DNA of 64,000 nt from Acinetobacter chengduensis (GCF_003664645.1 NZ_RCHC01000016.1:17493-81492); one strand, 5' to 3'; counted from the first letter of the stretch, positions 18,535 through 27,692 are shown. The notes: generated by a model not told the origin, from the sequence alone. Numbers and translations: made by a program.

Positions 18535-18891
18535 ATGGCTCGTATTGCCGGTGTAAACATTCCGGATAACAAGCATGCTGTTATCTCTCTCACGTATATC
18601 TTTGGTGTTGGCCGCCACACTGCTAAGAATATCTTAGCTACTGTTGGTATCGCTACTACGACTAAGATCCGTGAATTAGATGACGCTCAGCTTGATGCGA
18701 TTCGTGCAGAAGTTGCTAAGGTTCCTACCGAAGGTGACTTACGTCGCGAAATTTCCATGAACATTAAACGTTTAATGGATTTAGGCTGCTACCGCGGTCT
18801 TCGTCATCGTCGCAGCTTGCCTGTCCGCGGTCAACGCACCAAAACTAACGCACGTACCCGTAAAGGTCCGCGCAAACCTATTAAGAAATAA
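18535..18891 (+). CDS. rpsM: 30S ribosomal protein S13
   Basis: A 118-residue S13, at the 30S head contacting P-site tRNA and the 50S subunit. It opens [19 protein letters not shown]; the C-terminal [21 protein letters not shown] is diagnostic. RBS GGAGA upstream. First gene of the alpha block. Confidence 0.97.
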   Translation: MARIAGVNIPDNKHAVISLTYIFGVGRHTAKNILATVGIATTTKIRELDDAQLDAIRAEVAKVPTEGDLRREISMNIKRLMDLGCYRGLRHRRSLPVRGQRTKTNARTRKGPRKPIKK

Positions 18892-18910
18892 GATTTCTGG
18901 AAGCTAAAAG

Positions 18911-19297
18911 ATGGCTAAAGATACTCGCACACGCAAGAAGGTCACTCGTACCGTCTCTGAAGGTGTTGCACACATTCACGCTTCTTTTAATAACACCATT
19001 GTGACTATTACCGATCGTCAAGGTAATGCACTGGCTTGGGCTACCTCTGGTGGACAAGGCTTCCGTGGATCACGTAAATCAACTCCGTTCGCTGCTCAGG
19101 TAGCTGCTGAAGTTGCTGGTAAAGCTGCTTTAGACTACGGTTTGAAAAACTTGGATGTCCTTGTAAAAGGTCCTGGTCCAGGTCGTGAATCTGCGGTTCG
19201 TGCTTTAGGTGCAGTGGGTTATAAAATTAACAGCATTACCGATGTGACGCCAATCCCGCACAACGGTTGCCGTCCACCTAAAAAACGTCGCGTGTAA
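18911..19297 (+). CDS. rpsK: 30S ribosomal protein S11
   Basis: A 128-residue S11, on the 30S platform by the E site. [17 protein letters not shown] (residues 38-54) and [13 protein letters not shown] at the end are invariant features. It lies 19 bases after rpsM. Confidence 0.97.
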
Positions 19298-19309
19298 GGA
19301 GAAACATTC

Positions 19310-19936
19310 ATGGCTCGTTATATTGGTCCAAAATGCAAACTCTCTCGCCGCGAAGGGACAGACCTGCAATTAAAATCTGGCGTTAAACCATTTGACGTCA
19401 AAACAAAAAAAGCTGCTAAAGCACCTGGCCAACATGGTGGCGCTCGTGGTGGCAAACAATCTGAGTATTCACTACAATTACGTGAAAAACAAAAAGTACG
19501 TCGTATGTACGGTGTTTTAGAACGTCAATTTAGTAACTACTACAAAGAAGCTGCTCGTGTTAAAGGCGCAACAGGTGAAAACTTGTTGAAATTGCTTGAA
19601 AGCCGTCTAGATAACGTTGTTTATCGCATGGGTTTTGGTTCTACACGTGCAGAAGCTCGTCAGCTTGTATCTCACCGTTCTATCACTTTAAATGGTCGTC
19701 GCGTTAACATCGCTTCTATCCAAGTTAAAGCTGGTGACGTGATTGCAGTTCACGAAGGCGCTAAACAACAATTGCGTATTAAAAACGCAGTTGAATTAGC
19801 TGCTCAACGTGGCATTCCTTCTTGGATGGAAATCGACCATTCTAAATTGGAAGGTACGTTCAAAGCTGCTCCAGATCGTTCTGATTTACCTGCTGAAATC
19901 AACGAAAGCTTGATTGTAGAATTGTATTCTAAATAA
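19310..19936 (+). CDS. rpsD: 30S ribosomal protein S4
   Basis: A 208-residue S4, a primary 16S binder and the alpha-operon translational repressor in E. coli. The S4 RNA-binding domain with [20 protein letters not shown] lies near residues 94-113. It opens [16 protein letters not shown]. No N-terminal zinc cluster is seen. Confidence 0.97.
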   Translation: MARYIGPKCKLSRREGTDLQLKSGVKPFDVKTKKAAKAPGQHGGARGGKQSEYSLQLREKQKVRRMYGVLERQFSNYYKEAARVKGATGENLLKLLESRLDNVVYRMGFGSTRAEARQLVSHRSITLNGRRVNIASIQVKAGDVIAVHEGAKQQLRIKNAVELAAQRGIPSWMEIDHSKLEGTFKAAPDRSDLPAEINESLIVELYSK

Positions 19937-19953
19937 TCCTTGAGGTAGCAATA

Positions 19954-20961
19954 ATGACGCGTACTGCAAATGAGTTTCTAACTCCGCAAGCGATTAAGGT
20001 CGAAGCGGCAAGCGGGACCTCGGCAAAAGTTATTCTAGAACCCTTAGAGCGTGGCTTTGGTCATACTCTTGGTAATGCTTTACGTCGCATCCTACTTTCT
20101 TCTTTACCTGGCGCTGCTGTGGTTGAAGTTGAAATTGAAGGTGTCGAGCACGAGTACAGTACTTTGGAAGGCTTGCAGCAGGACATCGTCGAGCTCTTGC
20201 TGAACCTAAAAGGATTGTCTATTAAGCTGTTCGATCAAAATGAAGCTTATTTGACATTAGAAAAACAAGGTCCTGGCGACGTAACAGCCGCTGACCTTCG
20301 TTTACCTCATAATGTTGAAGTGGTTAACCCTGAACACTTGATCGGCACATTAAGTGCTACAGGCAATCTTAAGATGCGCCTGAAAGTTTCTCAAGGTCGT
20401 GGTTACGAGACTTCTGATTCACGCTTCCCAGAAGGCGAAACTCGCCCAGTGGGTCGTTTACAATTAGATGCTTCTTATAGCCCTATTAAACGTGTGTCTT
20501 ACACAGTGGAAAACGCTCGTGTAGAACAACGTACTGACCTTGATAAACTGATCATTGATCTTGAAACAAATGGTACTGTAGATCCAGAAGAAGCGATCCG
20601 TAAAGCGGCAACAATCTTGCAACAACAAATTGCAATCTTTGTTGATCTTCAGAAAGATCAAGCACCAGTTGCTCAAGAACCTCGTGAAGAAGTTGATCCA
20701 ATCTTGCTTCGTCCAGTAGATGATCTAGAGCTTACTGTTCGTTCTGCTAACTGTTTGAAAGCAGAAAATATTTACTACATTGGCGATCTTGTTCAACGTA
20801 CTGAAGTTGAGTTGTTAAAAACTCCTAACTTAGGTAAAAAATCGTTGACTGAGATTAAAGATGTTCTAGCTTCGAAAGGCTTGCAGCTTGGCATGCGTTT
20901 AGAAAACTGGCCACCAGCTAGTTTACGCATGGACGACCGCTTTGCCTATCGTAGCCGTTAA
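19954..20961 (+). CDS. rpoA: DNA-directed RNA polymerase subunit alpha
   Basis: A 335-residue alpha subunit. The N-terminal dimerisation domain has [20 protein letters not shown] (residues 30-49). The C-terminal domain, from about residue 250, has [10 protein letters not shown] and [18 protein letters not shown], which contact UP elements and activators. E. coli alpha has 329 residues. It sits between rpsD and rplQ as usual. Confidence 0.97.
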   Translation: MTRTANEFLTPQAIKVEAASGTSAKVILEPLERGFGHTLGNALRRILLSSLPGAAVVEVEIEGVEHEYSTLEGLQQDIVELLLNLKGLSIKLFDQNEAYLTLEKQGPGDVTAADLRLPHNVEVVNPEHLIGTLSATGNLKMRLKVSQGRGYETSDSRFPEGETRPVGRLQLDASYSPIKRVSYTVENARVEQRTDLDKLIIDLETNGTVDPEEAIRKAATILQQQIAIFVDLQKDQAPVAQEPREEVDPILLRPVDDLELTVRSANCLKAENIYYIGDLVQRTEVELLKTPNLGKKSLTEIKDVLASKGLQLGMRLENWPPASLRMDDRFAYRSR

Positions 20962-20979
20962 TTAAGTAGGACTATCACC

Positions 20980-21345
20980 ATGCGTCATCGTAATAGTGGT
21001 GTGAAATTAGGCCGTACAAGCAGTCACCGTAAGGCGTTGTTCCAAAACTTAACAAATGCTTTAGTTGAGCATGAGTTAATTAAAACAACTTTGCCTAAAG
21101 CGAAAGAACTTCGCCGTGTTGCTGAGCCTTTAATCACTTTAGCTAAAAACGATACTGTTGCAAACCGCCGTTTAGCGTTTGCTCGTACTCGTTCAGCAGC
21201 AACTGTTGGTAAATTATTTACCGTTCTTGGCCCTCGTTACAAAGAACGTAACGGCGGTTATCTACGTGTTCTTAAAGCGGGCTTCCGTGCGGGTGATGCT
21301 GCACCGATGGCTTACGTTGAGCTTGTAGATCGCGAAGTTAAATAA
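20980..21345 (+). CDS. rplQ: 50S ribosomal protein L17
   Basis: A 121-residue L17, located near the tunnel exit. It opens [19 protein letters not shown] and ends with [10 protein letters not shown]. It is the last gene of the array and is followed by a strong terminator after 32 bases. Confidence 0.97.
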   Translation: MRHRNSGVKLGRTSSHRKALFQNLTNALVEHELIKTTLPKAKELRRVAEPLITLAKNDTVANRRLAFARTRSAATVGKLFTVLGPRYKERNGGYLRVLKAGFRAGDAAPMAYVELVDREVK

Positions 21346-21377
21346 TTTCGTACAAGAATAGCGTTAGTTGTTCTAAG

Positions 21378-21407
21378 AAAGACCGGCTTTTAGCCGGTCT
21401 TTTTTTA
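21378..21407 (+). terminator. terminator of the alpha operon
   Basis: AAAGACCGGCT and AGCCGGTCTTT form a perfect 11-bp stem with a TTT loop and seven T. It ends the ribosomal protein transcript. Confidence 0.93.
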
Positions 21408-21420
21408 TGCCTAAAAATTA

Positions 21421-21431
21421 TTGTTAGACAA
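21421..21431. promoter_or_regulatory. TTGTTAGACAA site upstream of almA
   Basis: TTGTTAGACAA fits the general FadR/GntR-family operator pattern TNGTNNNACNA and lies 120 bp before almA. Similar sites occur at 1331, 26060, 26136 and 26176. Which protein binds is unknown. Confidence 0.35.
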
Positions 21432-21550
21432 AAAATTGTTTTGTCCTTAAATGACACGGAAAATAATAAATTTAATCAAACTTGACATTGCGTATTGTCA
21501 AATATGTGCTTTAATAAAACTATAAAACTGAGATAGGTTAAAAGAACAAC

Positions 21551-23041
21551 ATGGAAAAGCAAGTTGATATTCTAATTGTCGGTGCTGGTATTTCTGGTAT
21601 TGGTATCGCAGCGCATTTATTAAAGCAGTGTCCACAACGCTCATTTGAAATTATTGAACGTCGCGAAAGTTTTGGTGGAACATGGGATTTATTTAAATAT
21701 CCAGGTATCCGTTCTGATTCAGATATGTCAACTTTTGGGTTTAATTTTAAACCATGGCAGAAGGCGAGCGTGTTGGCGGATGGTGCATCTATTAAAGGTT
21801 ATTTGTCTGAAGTGATTGATGAAAATCAATTGGCAGAAAAAATTCATTTTCAACATCGCGTATTGAGTGCCAACTATGACTCAAATAGCAAAAAATGGTC
21901 AGTTGAAATTGAAAATGCAGAAAATAAGAAAGAAACTTGGATTGCAAACTTTGTTGTAGGTTGTACAGGTTATTATAACTATGACCAAGGTTTTCAGCCT
22001 GATTTCCCGAATCAAAGTGCCTTCAAAGGTCAATTCGTTCATCCACAGCATTGGCCTGAGAAATTAGATTACACAGGTAAAAAAGTCGTCATTATTGGCA
22101 GTGGTGCTACTGCGATTACTTTGGTTCCAGCCATGGCGAAGGGTGGGGCGGGTCATGTCACAATGTTACAACGTTCACCGACTTACATCGCATCTATTCC
22201 TTCAGTTGACATGATTTATGACAAAATGCGCAAAGTTTTGCCTGAAGATTTAGCTTATAAGTTAACGCGTGCACGTAATATTGGTGTGCAACGTGCTGTT
22301 TATGCGGTCGCTCAAAAGCAACCCGAATTGCTTCGTAAGTTCTTATTGCAATCGATCAAGATGCAATTGAAGGGTAAAGTGGATATGAAGCATTTTACGC
22401 CAAAATATAATCCATGGGATCAGCGTTTATGCGTTGTGCCAGATGGTGATCTATTTAAGATTTTACGTGAAGGCCGTGCAAGTGTTGAAACTGATCAAAT
22501 TGATAGCTTCACAGAAAAAGGTATTCAGCTGAAGTCTGGTAAACATTTAGATGCGGATATTGTGATTTCTGCAACAGGCTTGAATATTCAAATTTTGGGT
22601 GGTATTAAAGCCACGATCGATGGTAAGCCATTAAATACTTCTGAGCACATGTTATATCAAGGTGTGATGGTGAGTGATGTGCCGAATATGGCATTAATTA
22701 TTGGTTATACCAACGCGTCTTGGACTTTGAAAGTGGATATTGCTGCTGAATATATCTGCCGTTTACTAAACTTTATGGATGAGAAAGGCTATAACGAAGT
22801 TTTACCACAAGGTGATGCAACTCAAATTGAGCAAGATACGGTTATGGGTAGCTTAAGTTCAGGGTATATTGCTCGTGCGGTAGATGTAATGCCGAAACAA
22901 GGTAAGAGTGGCCCGTGGCGTGTAACCAATAATTATTTGGCAGACCGTAAGGCATTAAAAAAAGCTGGCTTTGAAGACAGCATTCTTAAATTTAGTAAGA
23001 AATCAGCTGCATCAGTGACGAAGCCTCGTTTAGTTTCTTAA
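21551..23041 (+). CDS. almA: flavin-binding monooxygenase AlmA (long-chain alkane hydroxylase)
   Basis: A 496-residue flavoprotein closely resembling AlmA of Acinetobacter sp. DSM 17874, shown there to be needed for growth on n-alkanes above about C32. Rossmann motifs GAGISG (residues 11-16) for FAD and GSGATA (near 184) for NADPH are present, as is the Baeyer-Villiger-type signature FKGQFVHPQHWP near 158. The start opens MEKQVDILIVGAG. It stands alone between the rplQ terminator and its own terminator. Neighbouring hydrolase and long-chain-type acyl-CoA dehydrogenase genes fit an alkane or wax degradation context. Baeyer-Villiger activity on ketones is an alternative. Confidence 0.87.
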   Translation: MEKQVDILIVGAGISGIGIAAHLLKQCPQRSFEIIERRESFGGTWDLFKYPGIRSDSDMSTFGFNFKPWQKASVLADGASIKGYLSEVIDENQLAEKIHFQHRVLSANYDSNSKKWSVEIENAENKKETWIANFVVGCTGYYNYDQGFQPDFPNQSAFKGQFVHPQHWPEKLDYTGKKVVIIGSGATAITLVPAMAKGGAGHVTMLQRSPTYIASIPSVDMIYDKMRKVLPEDLAYKLTRARNIGVQRAVYAVAQKQPELLRKFLLQSIKMQLKGKVDMKHFTPKYNPWDQRLCVVPDGDLFKILREGRASVETDQIDSFTEKGIQLKSGKHLDADIVISATGLNIQILGGIKATIDGKPLNTSEHMLYQGVMVSDVPNMALIIGYTNASWTLKVDIAAEYICRLLNFMDEKGYNEVLPQGDATQIEQDTVMGSLSSGYIARAVDVMPKQGKSGPWRVTNNYLADRKALKKAGFEDSILKFSKKSAASVTKPRLVS

Positions 23042-23090
23042 TAGATATTTTGAGGTTTTAGAATCATCTCTTTATTATGCTAGATATGAG

Positions 23091-23117
23091 AAGGAGCTCT
23101 TGGAGCTCCTTTTTTTA
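23091..23117 (+). terminator. terminator of almA
   Basis: AAGGAGCTC and GAGCTCCTT form a perfect 9-bp stem with a 3-base loop, followed by a run of T. Confidence 0.88.
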
Positions 23118-23143
23118 TGAATTTAAAGTTCACTTATTTCGCT

Positions 23144-23168
23144 TTGTCTGAGGCGGGAGTTCAGACAA
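23144..23168. promoter_or_regulatory. inverted repeat TTGTCTGA-N9-TCAGACAA
   Basis: A perfect 8-bp inverted repeat with a 9-base spacer, located 33-57 bp before the alpha/beta hydrolase start. Symmetry and position suggest an operator. The half-sites share TTGTCTGA with other intergenic sites in the window. Confidence 0.5.
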
Positions 23169-23200
23169 GATGTAGATAGGACAGAAATAGATCTCATGTA

Positions 23201-23992
23201 ATGGATATTCAAACACAACAATACCAAGTGCCTTTTGGCGCATTTTGCTTATATGCGCATTCTTGGCAAGTGACTGATGCCAACCTAGAATTGGCCCCTA
23301 TTATTTTGCTACATGATTCTTTAGGTAGCGTTGCTTTATGGCGTGACTTTCCAGCGCAGTTGGCTGAGCTGACGAAACGCAAAGTCTATGCTTATGACCG
23401 TTTAGGCTTTGGGCATTCGGATGCGTGTACATCTTTGCCAGCTTTGGATTTTGTACTTAATGAAGCACAGCAGGCTTTTCAGGCTGTGGTGGCATATTTT
23501 CAGTTCACACAATTTGTAGTGTTAGGGCATAGTGTTGGAGGTGCTATGTCCTTTGCGATTGGCGCACAAGAACCACAGCGATGTATGGGTTTGGTCAGTA
23601 TAGCCGCTCAATTTGAAGTGGAAGAGCAAACTTTACAGGGTATTCGTGAGGCTAAAAAAGGCTTTAAACAACCAGGGCAGTTAGAGCGCTTAGATAAATA
23701 CCATCCGCAGAAAGCACAGTGGGTATTGGATGCATGGACGGAAACATGGCTTGCACCTGAGTTCAAACACTGGAATTTAGCCACTGTTTTGCCAAAAGTG
23801 AGCTGTCCGAGCCTAATTATTCATGGTGAATTAGATGAATATGGTAGTACCAAACAAGCACAACGGCTATTTGATGGTGTTGATGGGCACGCTGAAATGC
23901 ATATTTTAGAAGGATTACATCATTTGCCTCATAAAGAGCAACCTGAGTTGGTCTTGCACATTATTCAAGAGTTTCTGAGCGAGCTATTTTAA
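23201..23992 (+). CDS. alpha/beta hydrolase
   Basis: A 263-residue alpha/beta-fold hydrolase. The nucleophile elbow is GHSVGG with Ser111; the oxyanion strand has LLHDSLGSVALW near residue 37-48; the acid is probably in HGELDEYG near 208, and the base is in the GLHHLPH segment near 245. No signal peptide is seen, so it acts in the cytoplasm. Substrate is unknown; the setting next to almA and an acyl-CoA dehydrogenase suggests an ester or lactone, which is inference. A palindromic operator-like site lies just upstream. Confidence 0.82.
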   Translation: MDIQTQQYQVPFGAFCLYAHSWQVTDANLELAPIILLHDSLGSVALWRDFPAQLAELTKRKVYAYDRLGFGHSDACTSLPALDFVLNEAQQAFQAVVAYFQFTQFVVLGHSVGGAMSFAIGAQEPQRCMGLVSIAAQFEVEEQTLQGIREAKKGFKQPGQLERLDKYHPQKAQWVLDAWTETWLAPEFKHWNLATVLPKVSCPSLIIHGELDEYGSTKQAQRLFDGVDGHAEMHILEGLHHLPHKEQPELVLHIIQEFLSELF

Positions 23993-24014
23993 AAATATTC
24001 ACTGTAAAAATATA

Positions 24015-24044
24015 ACAGCAACGCAGATCTAATCGCGTTGCTGT
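24015..24044. terminator. hairpin between convergent genes
   Basis: ACAGCAACGC and GCGTTGCTGT form a 10-bp stem with a 10-base loop between the hydrolase and the convergent acyl-CoA dehydrogenase gene. The flanks are A/T-rich in both directions but without a perfect T run. Confidence 0.6.
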
Positions 24045-24068
24045 AATTTGAATAAAAAGTGCCGAAGG

Positions 24069-25241
24069 CTAGAGTGTACGAGAAATCAATTCTTTCATAA
24101 TTTCATTGGTGCCCGCATAGATTCGATTGGCACGGTTATCGATATAAGCACGTGCAATTGGATATTCAAGCATATAGCCATAACCCCCATGGAGCTGTAG
24201 ACATTCATCTACCACTTTTGAAAACATATCTGAAATTTTGTACTTGGCTGCGGCAGCTGCATCAATCCCTAGTTGTTCACTCAATTGTAGTTCCATACAA
24301 CGGTCCAAATAGGCCCGACAGAAATCAATTTCTGTACGCAATTCTGCGAGTTTAAAGCGACTGTTTTGAAAGGTACCAATGGCTTTACCAAAGGCTTTGC
24401 GCTCTTTGGTGTATTTGACGGTATGTGCAAAAGCAGCTTCTGCACCAGCTTGGCAAATAATCGCAACCAACATGCGTTCCCAAGCCAATTCTTTCATCAG
24501 CATCATAAAGCCCATACCCTCCATGCCCAGTAAATTTTCTTTGGGTACGCGCACGTTATCAAAGAATAACTCGCAGGTATCTTGGCCTTTCATCCCAATT
24601 TTATTTAATGGCTTGCCTTTGCTAAAGCCCACTCGGTCTGCTTCAACTAAAATTAATGATAAATTTGCAGAGCCTTTTTCTGAGTGACCAGTTTTACATA
24701 CGACAATGGCCATATCACAGAGGTAGCCATTGGTAATAAAAATCTTAGAGCCATTAATCACATAGTCATCGCCATCAAGTACAGCCGTTGTGCGAACTGC
24801 TTGTAAGTCTGAGCCTGTACCTGGCTCGGTCATAGCGATTGCTGTAACACATTCGCCACTGGCCATTTGGGGTAGCCATTTTAGCTTCTGTTCTTCATTG
24901 CCAAAGTTATAAATATAGTTAGCGACAATATCTGAATGCAGAGAAAAACCTGTTGAAGAATCCATAGCATAAGCTTGTTCTTCAATGAGGATCATGCTGT
25001 ATAGACGGTCAACACCAGAGCCACCATAGGCTTCAGGCATGGTCGTACACAATAATCCTAGAGCGCCTGCTTTATTCCATAGATCGCGGTCCACATGTTG
25101 CTGCTGTTCGTATTTTTCAATATTGGGTACGACTTCTTTTTCATAAAATTTGCGTACAGTATCGCGGAATGCTTCATGATCAGCATCAAACAGTTTACGT
25201 GGTAACATATTAAGAAGAGGGCGAATCGCTCCAGATTGCAT
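24069..25241 (-). CDS. acyl-CoA dehydrogenase, long-chain type
   Basis: A 390-residue FAD-dependent acyl-CoA dehydrogenase catalysing the first step of beta-oxidation. Signatures: AMTEPGTGSDLQAVRT near residue 131-146 and QLHGGYGYMLEYPIARAY near 348-365. The C-terminal motif is IYAGTNEIMKELISR, with Ala where short- and medium-chain enzymes have the catalytic Glu. Long-chain and isovaleryl enzymes carry the base on an earlier helix, and a Glu in AGAEAAF near 255 fits that class. Electrons would go to ETF. The gene is monocistronic and near almA. Confidence 0.85.
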   Translation of the reverse strand: MQSGAIRPLLNMLPRKLFDADHEAFRDTVRKFYEKEVVPNIEKYEQQQHVDRDLWNKAGALGLLCTTMPEAYGGSGVDRLYSMILIEEQAYAMDSSTGFSLHSDIVANYIYNFGNEEQKLKWLPQMASGECVTAIAMTEPGTGSDLQAVRTTAVLDGDDYVINGSKIFITNGYLCDMAIVVCKTGHSEKGSANLSLILVEADRVGFSKGKPLNKIGMKGQDTCELFFDNVRVPKENLLGMEGMGFMMLMKELAWERMLVAIICQAGAEAAFAHTVKYTKERKAFGKAIGTFQNSRFKLAELRTEIDFCRAYLDRCMELQLSEQLGIDAAAAAKYKISDMFSKVVDECLQLHGGYGYMLEYPIARAYIDNRANRIYAGTNEIMKELISRTL

Positions 25242-25425
25242 TTGAATTATCCTTATTGTGTGCGTGTATTTGAAAATTATAAGAATGTTCTGCCCTCAGC
25301 AATGTGCTGAATGCTCAATTGTAGAAAATTTACTGATGCTTTCGGTCAATCTTGCGAAAAGGTGCCAATTAATAGAGCTGAATAAGGTAAAATAGTGGCG
25401 TTTAAATCTAACATTGGGGAATGCG

Positions 25426-25683
25426 ATGACTGATGACATCAGCTTGGAAGAACGCAAAGTCATTTACCGTGCGCGACGCGGTTTAAAAGAAATTGATGTA
25501 TATTTTGATCCCTACGTCAAAAATTACTACTTGCAAGCAGATCAATTTGAAAAAGACATGTTTGCAGAATTGGTAGCGCAAGAAGATCCAGACTTATTGG
25601 ATTGGTTTATGGAAGTCAGTGAACCACCACGCCCAGAATTACGTGATTTTATTCAGAAGTTAAAACACTACGTTCATGGATAA
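25426..25683 (+). CDS. sdhE: succinate dehydrogenase FAD assembly factor SdhE
   Basis: An 85-residue member of the SdhE/YgfY (Sdh5) family, which promotes covalent flavinylation of SdhA and FrdA. The RGxxE motif is RGLKE at residues 18-22. The ATG at 25426 (MTDDISLEER) is preferred over a TTG 12 bases upstream because it has GGGGA before it and gives the family length. It overlaps the next gene by eight bases, the same arrangement as ygfY-ygfX in E. coli. Confidence 0.9.
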   Translation: MTDDISLEERKVIYRARRGLKEIDVYFDPYVKNYYLQADQFEKDMFAELVAQEDPDLLDWFMEVSEPPRPELRDFIQKLKHYVHG

Positions 25684-26059
25684 GCGAAATTTCCAGCTGA
25701 AACCTAGTCTGATAGCGCTAGTGTTTCAGTTTGCCATATTCACGGTTTTAATGGCCTTACTCTATCAGGTTGTAGCCATCTGGCTTTGGTGCATATTATT
25801 GCTACTCGGCTTGGTCATCTATGCGTTGTTTTACCGTAAGCGTCCAAATATTAGCGCGTTAGAATATCTAGATGGACGTGATTGGACCTTGACGAAGTAC
25901 GGTCAACCACAGCGTGTTCAAATCAGCCATATTATCGACCATCAAGTGTATATTGTGGTGTATTTTCAACATGCACGTACAAAGCCAATGATTATTTGGT
26001 GTGACCAAGTTGCATTTAAGCAATGGAAGTCATTAAAAGTATTGGCGAAAATGATCTAA
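25676..26059 (+). CDS. YgfX/CptA-like inner-membrane protein
   Basis: A 127-residue protein with two adjacent membrane segments at about residues 12-30 and 32-48, followed by a soluble domain of beta character. In E. coli the SdhE homologue is co-transcribed with ygfX, and this gene overlaps sdhE by eight bases, so I assign it to that family by position and topology. The ygfX product has been proposed as a toxin interfering with cytoskeletal proteins; that function is disputed and not shown here. Confidence 0.65.
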   Translation: MDKRNFQLKPSLIALVFQFAIFTVLMALLYQVVAIWLWCILLLLGLVIYALFYRKRPNISALEYLDGRDWTLTKYGQPQRVQISHIIDHQVYIVVYFQHARTKPMIIWCDQVAFKQWKSLKVLAKMI

Positions 26060-26187
26060 TTGTTAGACAGGTTTGTTTTTTTCAAAATTATAAAAACTAT
26101 AAAAATCAGTTTAATACAATGCATATCTCACAATGTTGTCAGACAGTCTGTTGAATAGTTGGCAGAAAATATAAATTGTCTGACAAT
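26060..26187. promoter_or_regulatory. three TTGTYAGACA-type sites before the microprotein gene
   Basis: TTGTTAGACA at 26060-26069, TTGTCAGACA at 26136-26145, and ATTGTCTGACAAT at 26175-26187 (the same word on the other strand, a near-perfect 13-base palindrome). They fit the FadR/GntR operator pattern. The last two are centred 40 bp apart in the region before the 34-codon gene at 26254. Confidence 0.45.
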
Positions 26188-26253
26188 TATTGTGCTGGAT
26201 ATTTTTTGATACATGTACATTAACTCTACCAACAGCGTAATGAGGAGTCTCTT

Positions 26254-26358
26254 ATGGACTATCCAACTTGGATGCTTCTGGCAGCTGCGATTGTTATGGC
26301 AATTGTAGTAGGACGGCTAGGAACAGTGCTGAAGGAACGAATTGCACAACATGATTAG
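26254..26358 (+). CDS. 34-residue single-pass membrane microprotein
   Basis: An open frame reading MDYPTWMLLAAAIVMAIVVG, then a basic/polar tail ending ERIAQHD. Residues 6-20 are a hydrophobic helix, so a single membrane span is expected. GAGGAG lies seven bases before the ATG, and the frame ends 23 bases before a good terminator, so this is a complete transcription unit by itself. I do not recognise a family. Small membrane proteins of this size often modulate a larger transporter or kinase, but nothing here identifies a partner. Confidence 0.65.
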   Translation: MDYPTWMLLAAAIVMAIVVGRLGTVLKERIAQHD

Positions 26359-26381
26359 CGTTTAGGCGCTCAACTTTTAAT

Positions 26382-26420
26382 AAGCAGCATGTGCTGAACC
26401 GTCGCAGTGCTGCTTTTTTT
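26382..26420 (+). terminator. terminator after the microprotein gene
   Basis: AAGCAGCA at 26382-26389 pairs with TGCTGCTT at 26408-26415 with additional internal pairing, followed by eight T. Confidence 0.8.
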
Positions 26421-26578
26421 TGCCCAAAATTTGGCCTCCTTATCATTTCAGTCAATTGCAACTCGCTAAAATAATGGCACAGTGCATACTCGAATTAGAG
26501 TAAATACTCTTTAAAACAGAAAACGCTTCTGATATGTTTGTCGAGATGGACATAAACAAAATTATAGAGGACAGGAAT

Positions 26579-27625
26579 ATGTCGAACGTCCAACGCATTT
26601 GCCAAGGTGTGGCAGTCGCAATAACAACTACATTTTTATTATCTGGCTGTTCACAAGTGATCAAGACAGGTGCCAATGTGGCATTAGGTTTTACAGAAAA
26701 TCATATCGTACCGCCAATTTTAGCCATGGATGATGCAGAGATGATCTGCAACACAGGTAATTCATTGACGCCTGCGATTATGGCCACTAAGGATATGGGA
26801 GCAGACCCAACACGTGTGGCAGTACTGATGTATTCAGCTTCTGGGATGTGTGCAGAGCAAAAAGCTTTGGATGCAGAGCTACGCTATCTTCGTGCATCTA
26901 AATCTAATCAAGTGACTGAAGCACAAGATGCGCGTATTGAGCAAAAACGTTGGGCGGGTTTAGCCGCACAGCGCCAATATACAGGCTATCAGTTGTTCCA
27001 GTCGCGCTATGAAAAGAAATACAAAAAAGCACTCGGTGATGGTTGTGGCAAAATGAACAGTGATATTGAACAGACTGTTTATTTATTGGGAATGCTCAGT
27101 GGTTTACAGGCCATGACCAATGATATTAACTCCGGTGGTGCAGTCAATGTCCCTAAAGATATTGCAGCCGTGGTTGAACGTGGTATGAGTTGCTTAAATA
27201 ATGAAAAATTTTGGGGTGCGCCAAATGCAACTCGCGCCGTGATTTGGACGCTATTGCCAGGGGCGGGGGATGATAAACCAGATCCATACCAAACTTTAAA
27301 ACAATCCATGGCCATTGGTGAGCAAAAAGGCGTGCGCTTACCGCATGCGATGTATGCAGTGGCCGCTCAAGCCAGCGGTGATGATGCTAAAATTCGTGAT
27401 GCGTTAAAAAGTTTTGCACAGGCTCGTTCTGAAGAAAAACCAGTCAATCCACAATTTAAGCTGATTGATAGTATGGCTGAGTTGATGGTGAAAGGCATTT
27501 CAGATCGCTATTGGACAGAGCATACGGGTACACGTACCGCAGATGATGGCATGCAACGTTTTTGGGATGACAGCGGTTCTTCTTCTGATTTAGATGATTT
27601 ATTTGAAGAGGGTAAATCGCAATAA
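26579..27625 (+). CDS. uncharacterised lipoprotein
   Basis: A 348-residue predicted lipoprotein: the signal peptide MSNVQRICQG...TFLLSGC has a lipobox LSGC with Cys24. The ATG 26579 is chosen over 26534 because only it places a proper signal peptide at the start and has GAGGAC upstream. The mature part is mostly helical with several pairs of Cys (for example near 62, 94 and 155). The end is Asp/Ser-rich (DDSGSSSDLDDLFEEG). No known domain is recognised. It is 67 bases upstream of the rhombosortase gene on the same strand and probably co-transcribed. Confidence 0.75.
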   Translation: MSNVQRICQGVAVAITTTFLLSGCSQVIKTGANVALGFTENHIVPPILAMDDAEMICNTGNSLTPAIMATKDMGADPTRVAVLMYSASGMCAEQKALDAELRYLRASKSNQVTEAQDARIEQKRWAGLAAQRQYTGYQLFQSRYEKKYKKALGDGCGKMNSDIEQTVYLLGMLSGLQAMTNDINSGGAVNVPKDIAAVVERGMSCLNNEKFWGAPNATRAVIWTLLPGAGDDKPDPYQTLKQSMAIGEQKGVRLPHAMYAVAAQASGDDAKIRDALKSFAQARSEEKPVNPQFKLIDSMAELMVKGISDRYWTEHTGTRTADDGMQRFWDDSGSSSDLDDLFEEGKSQ

Positions 27626-27692
27626 ACATCAGTCTCAGGAATTGAGCGGAAGCTCATTGCGACGTGTGGGCAAATATCATGGAGTAAGGTAC

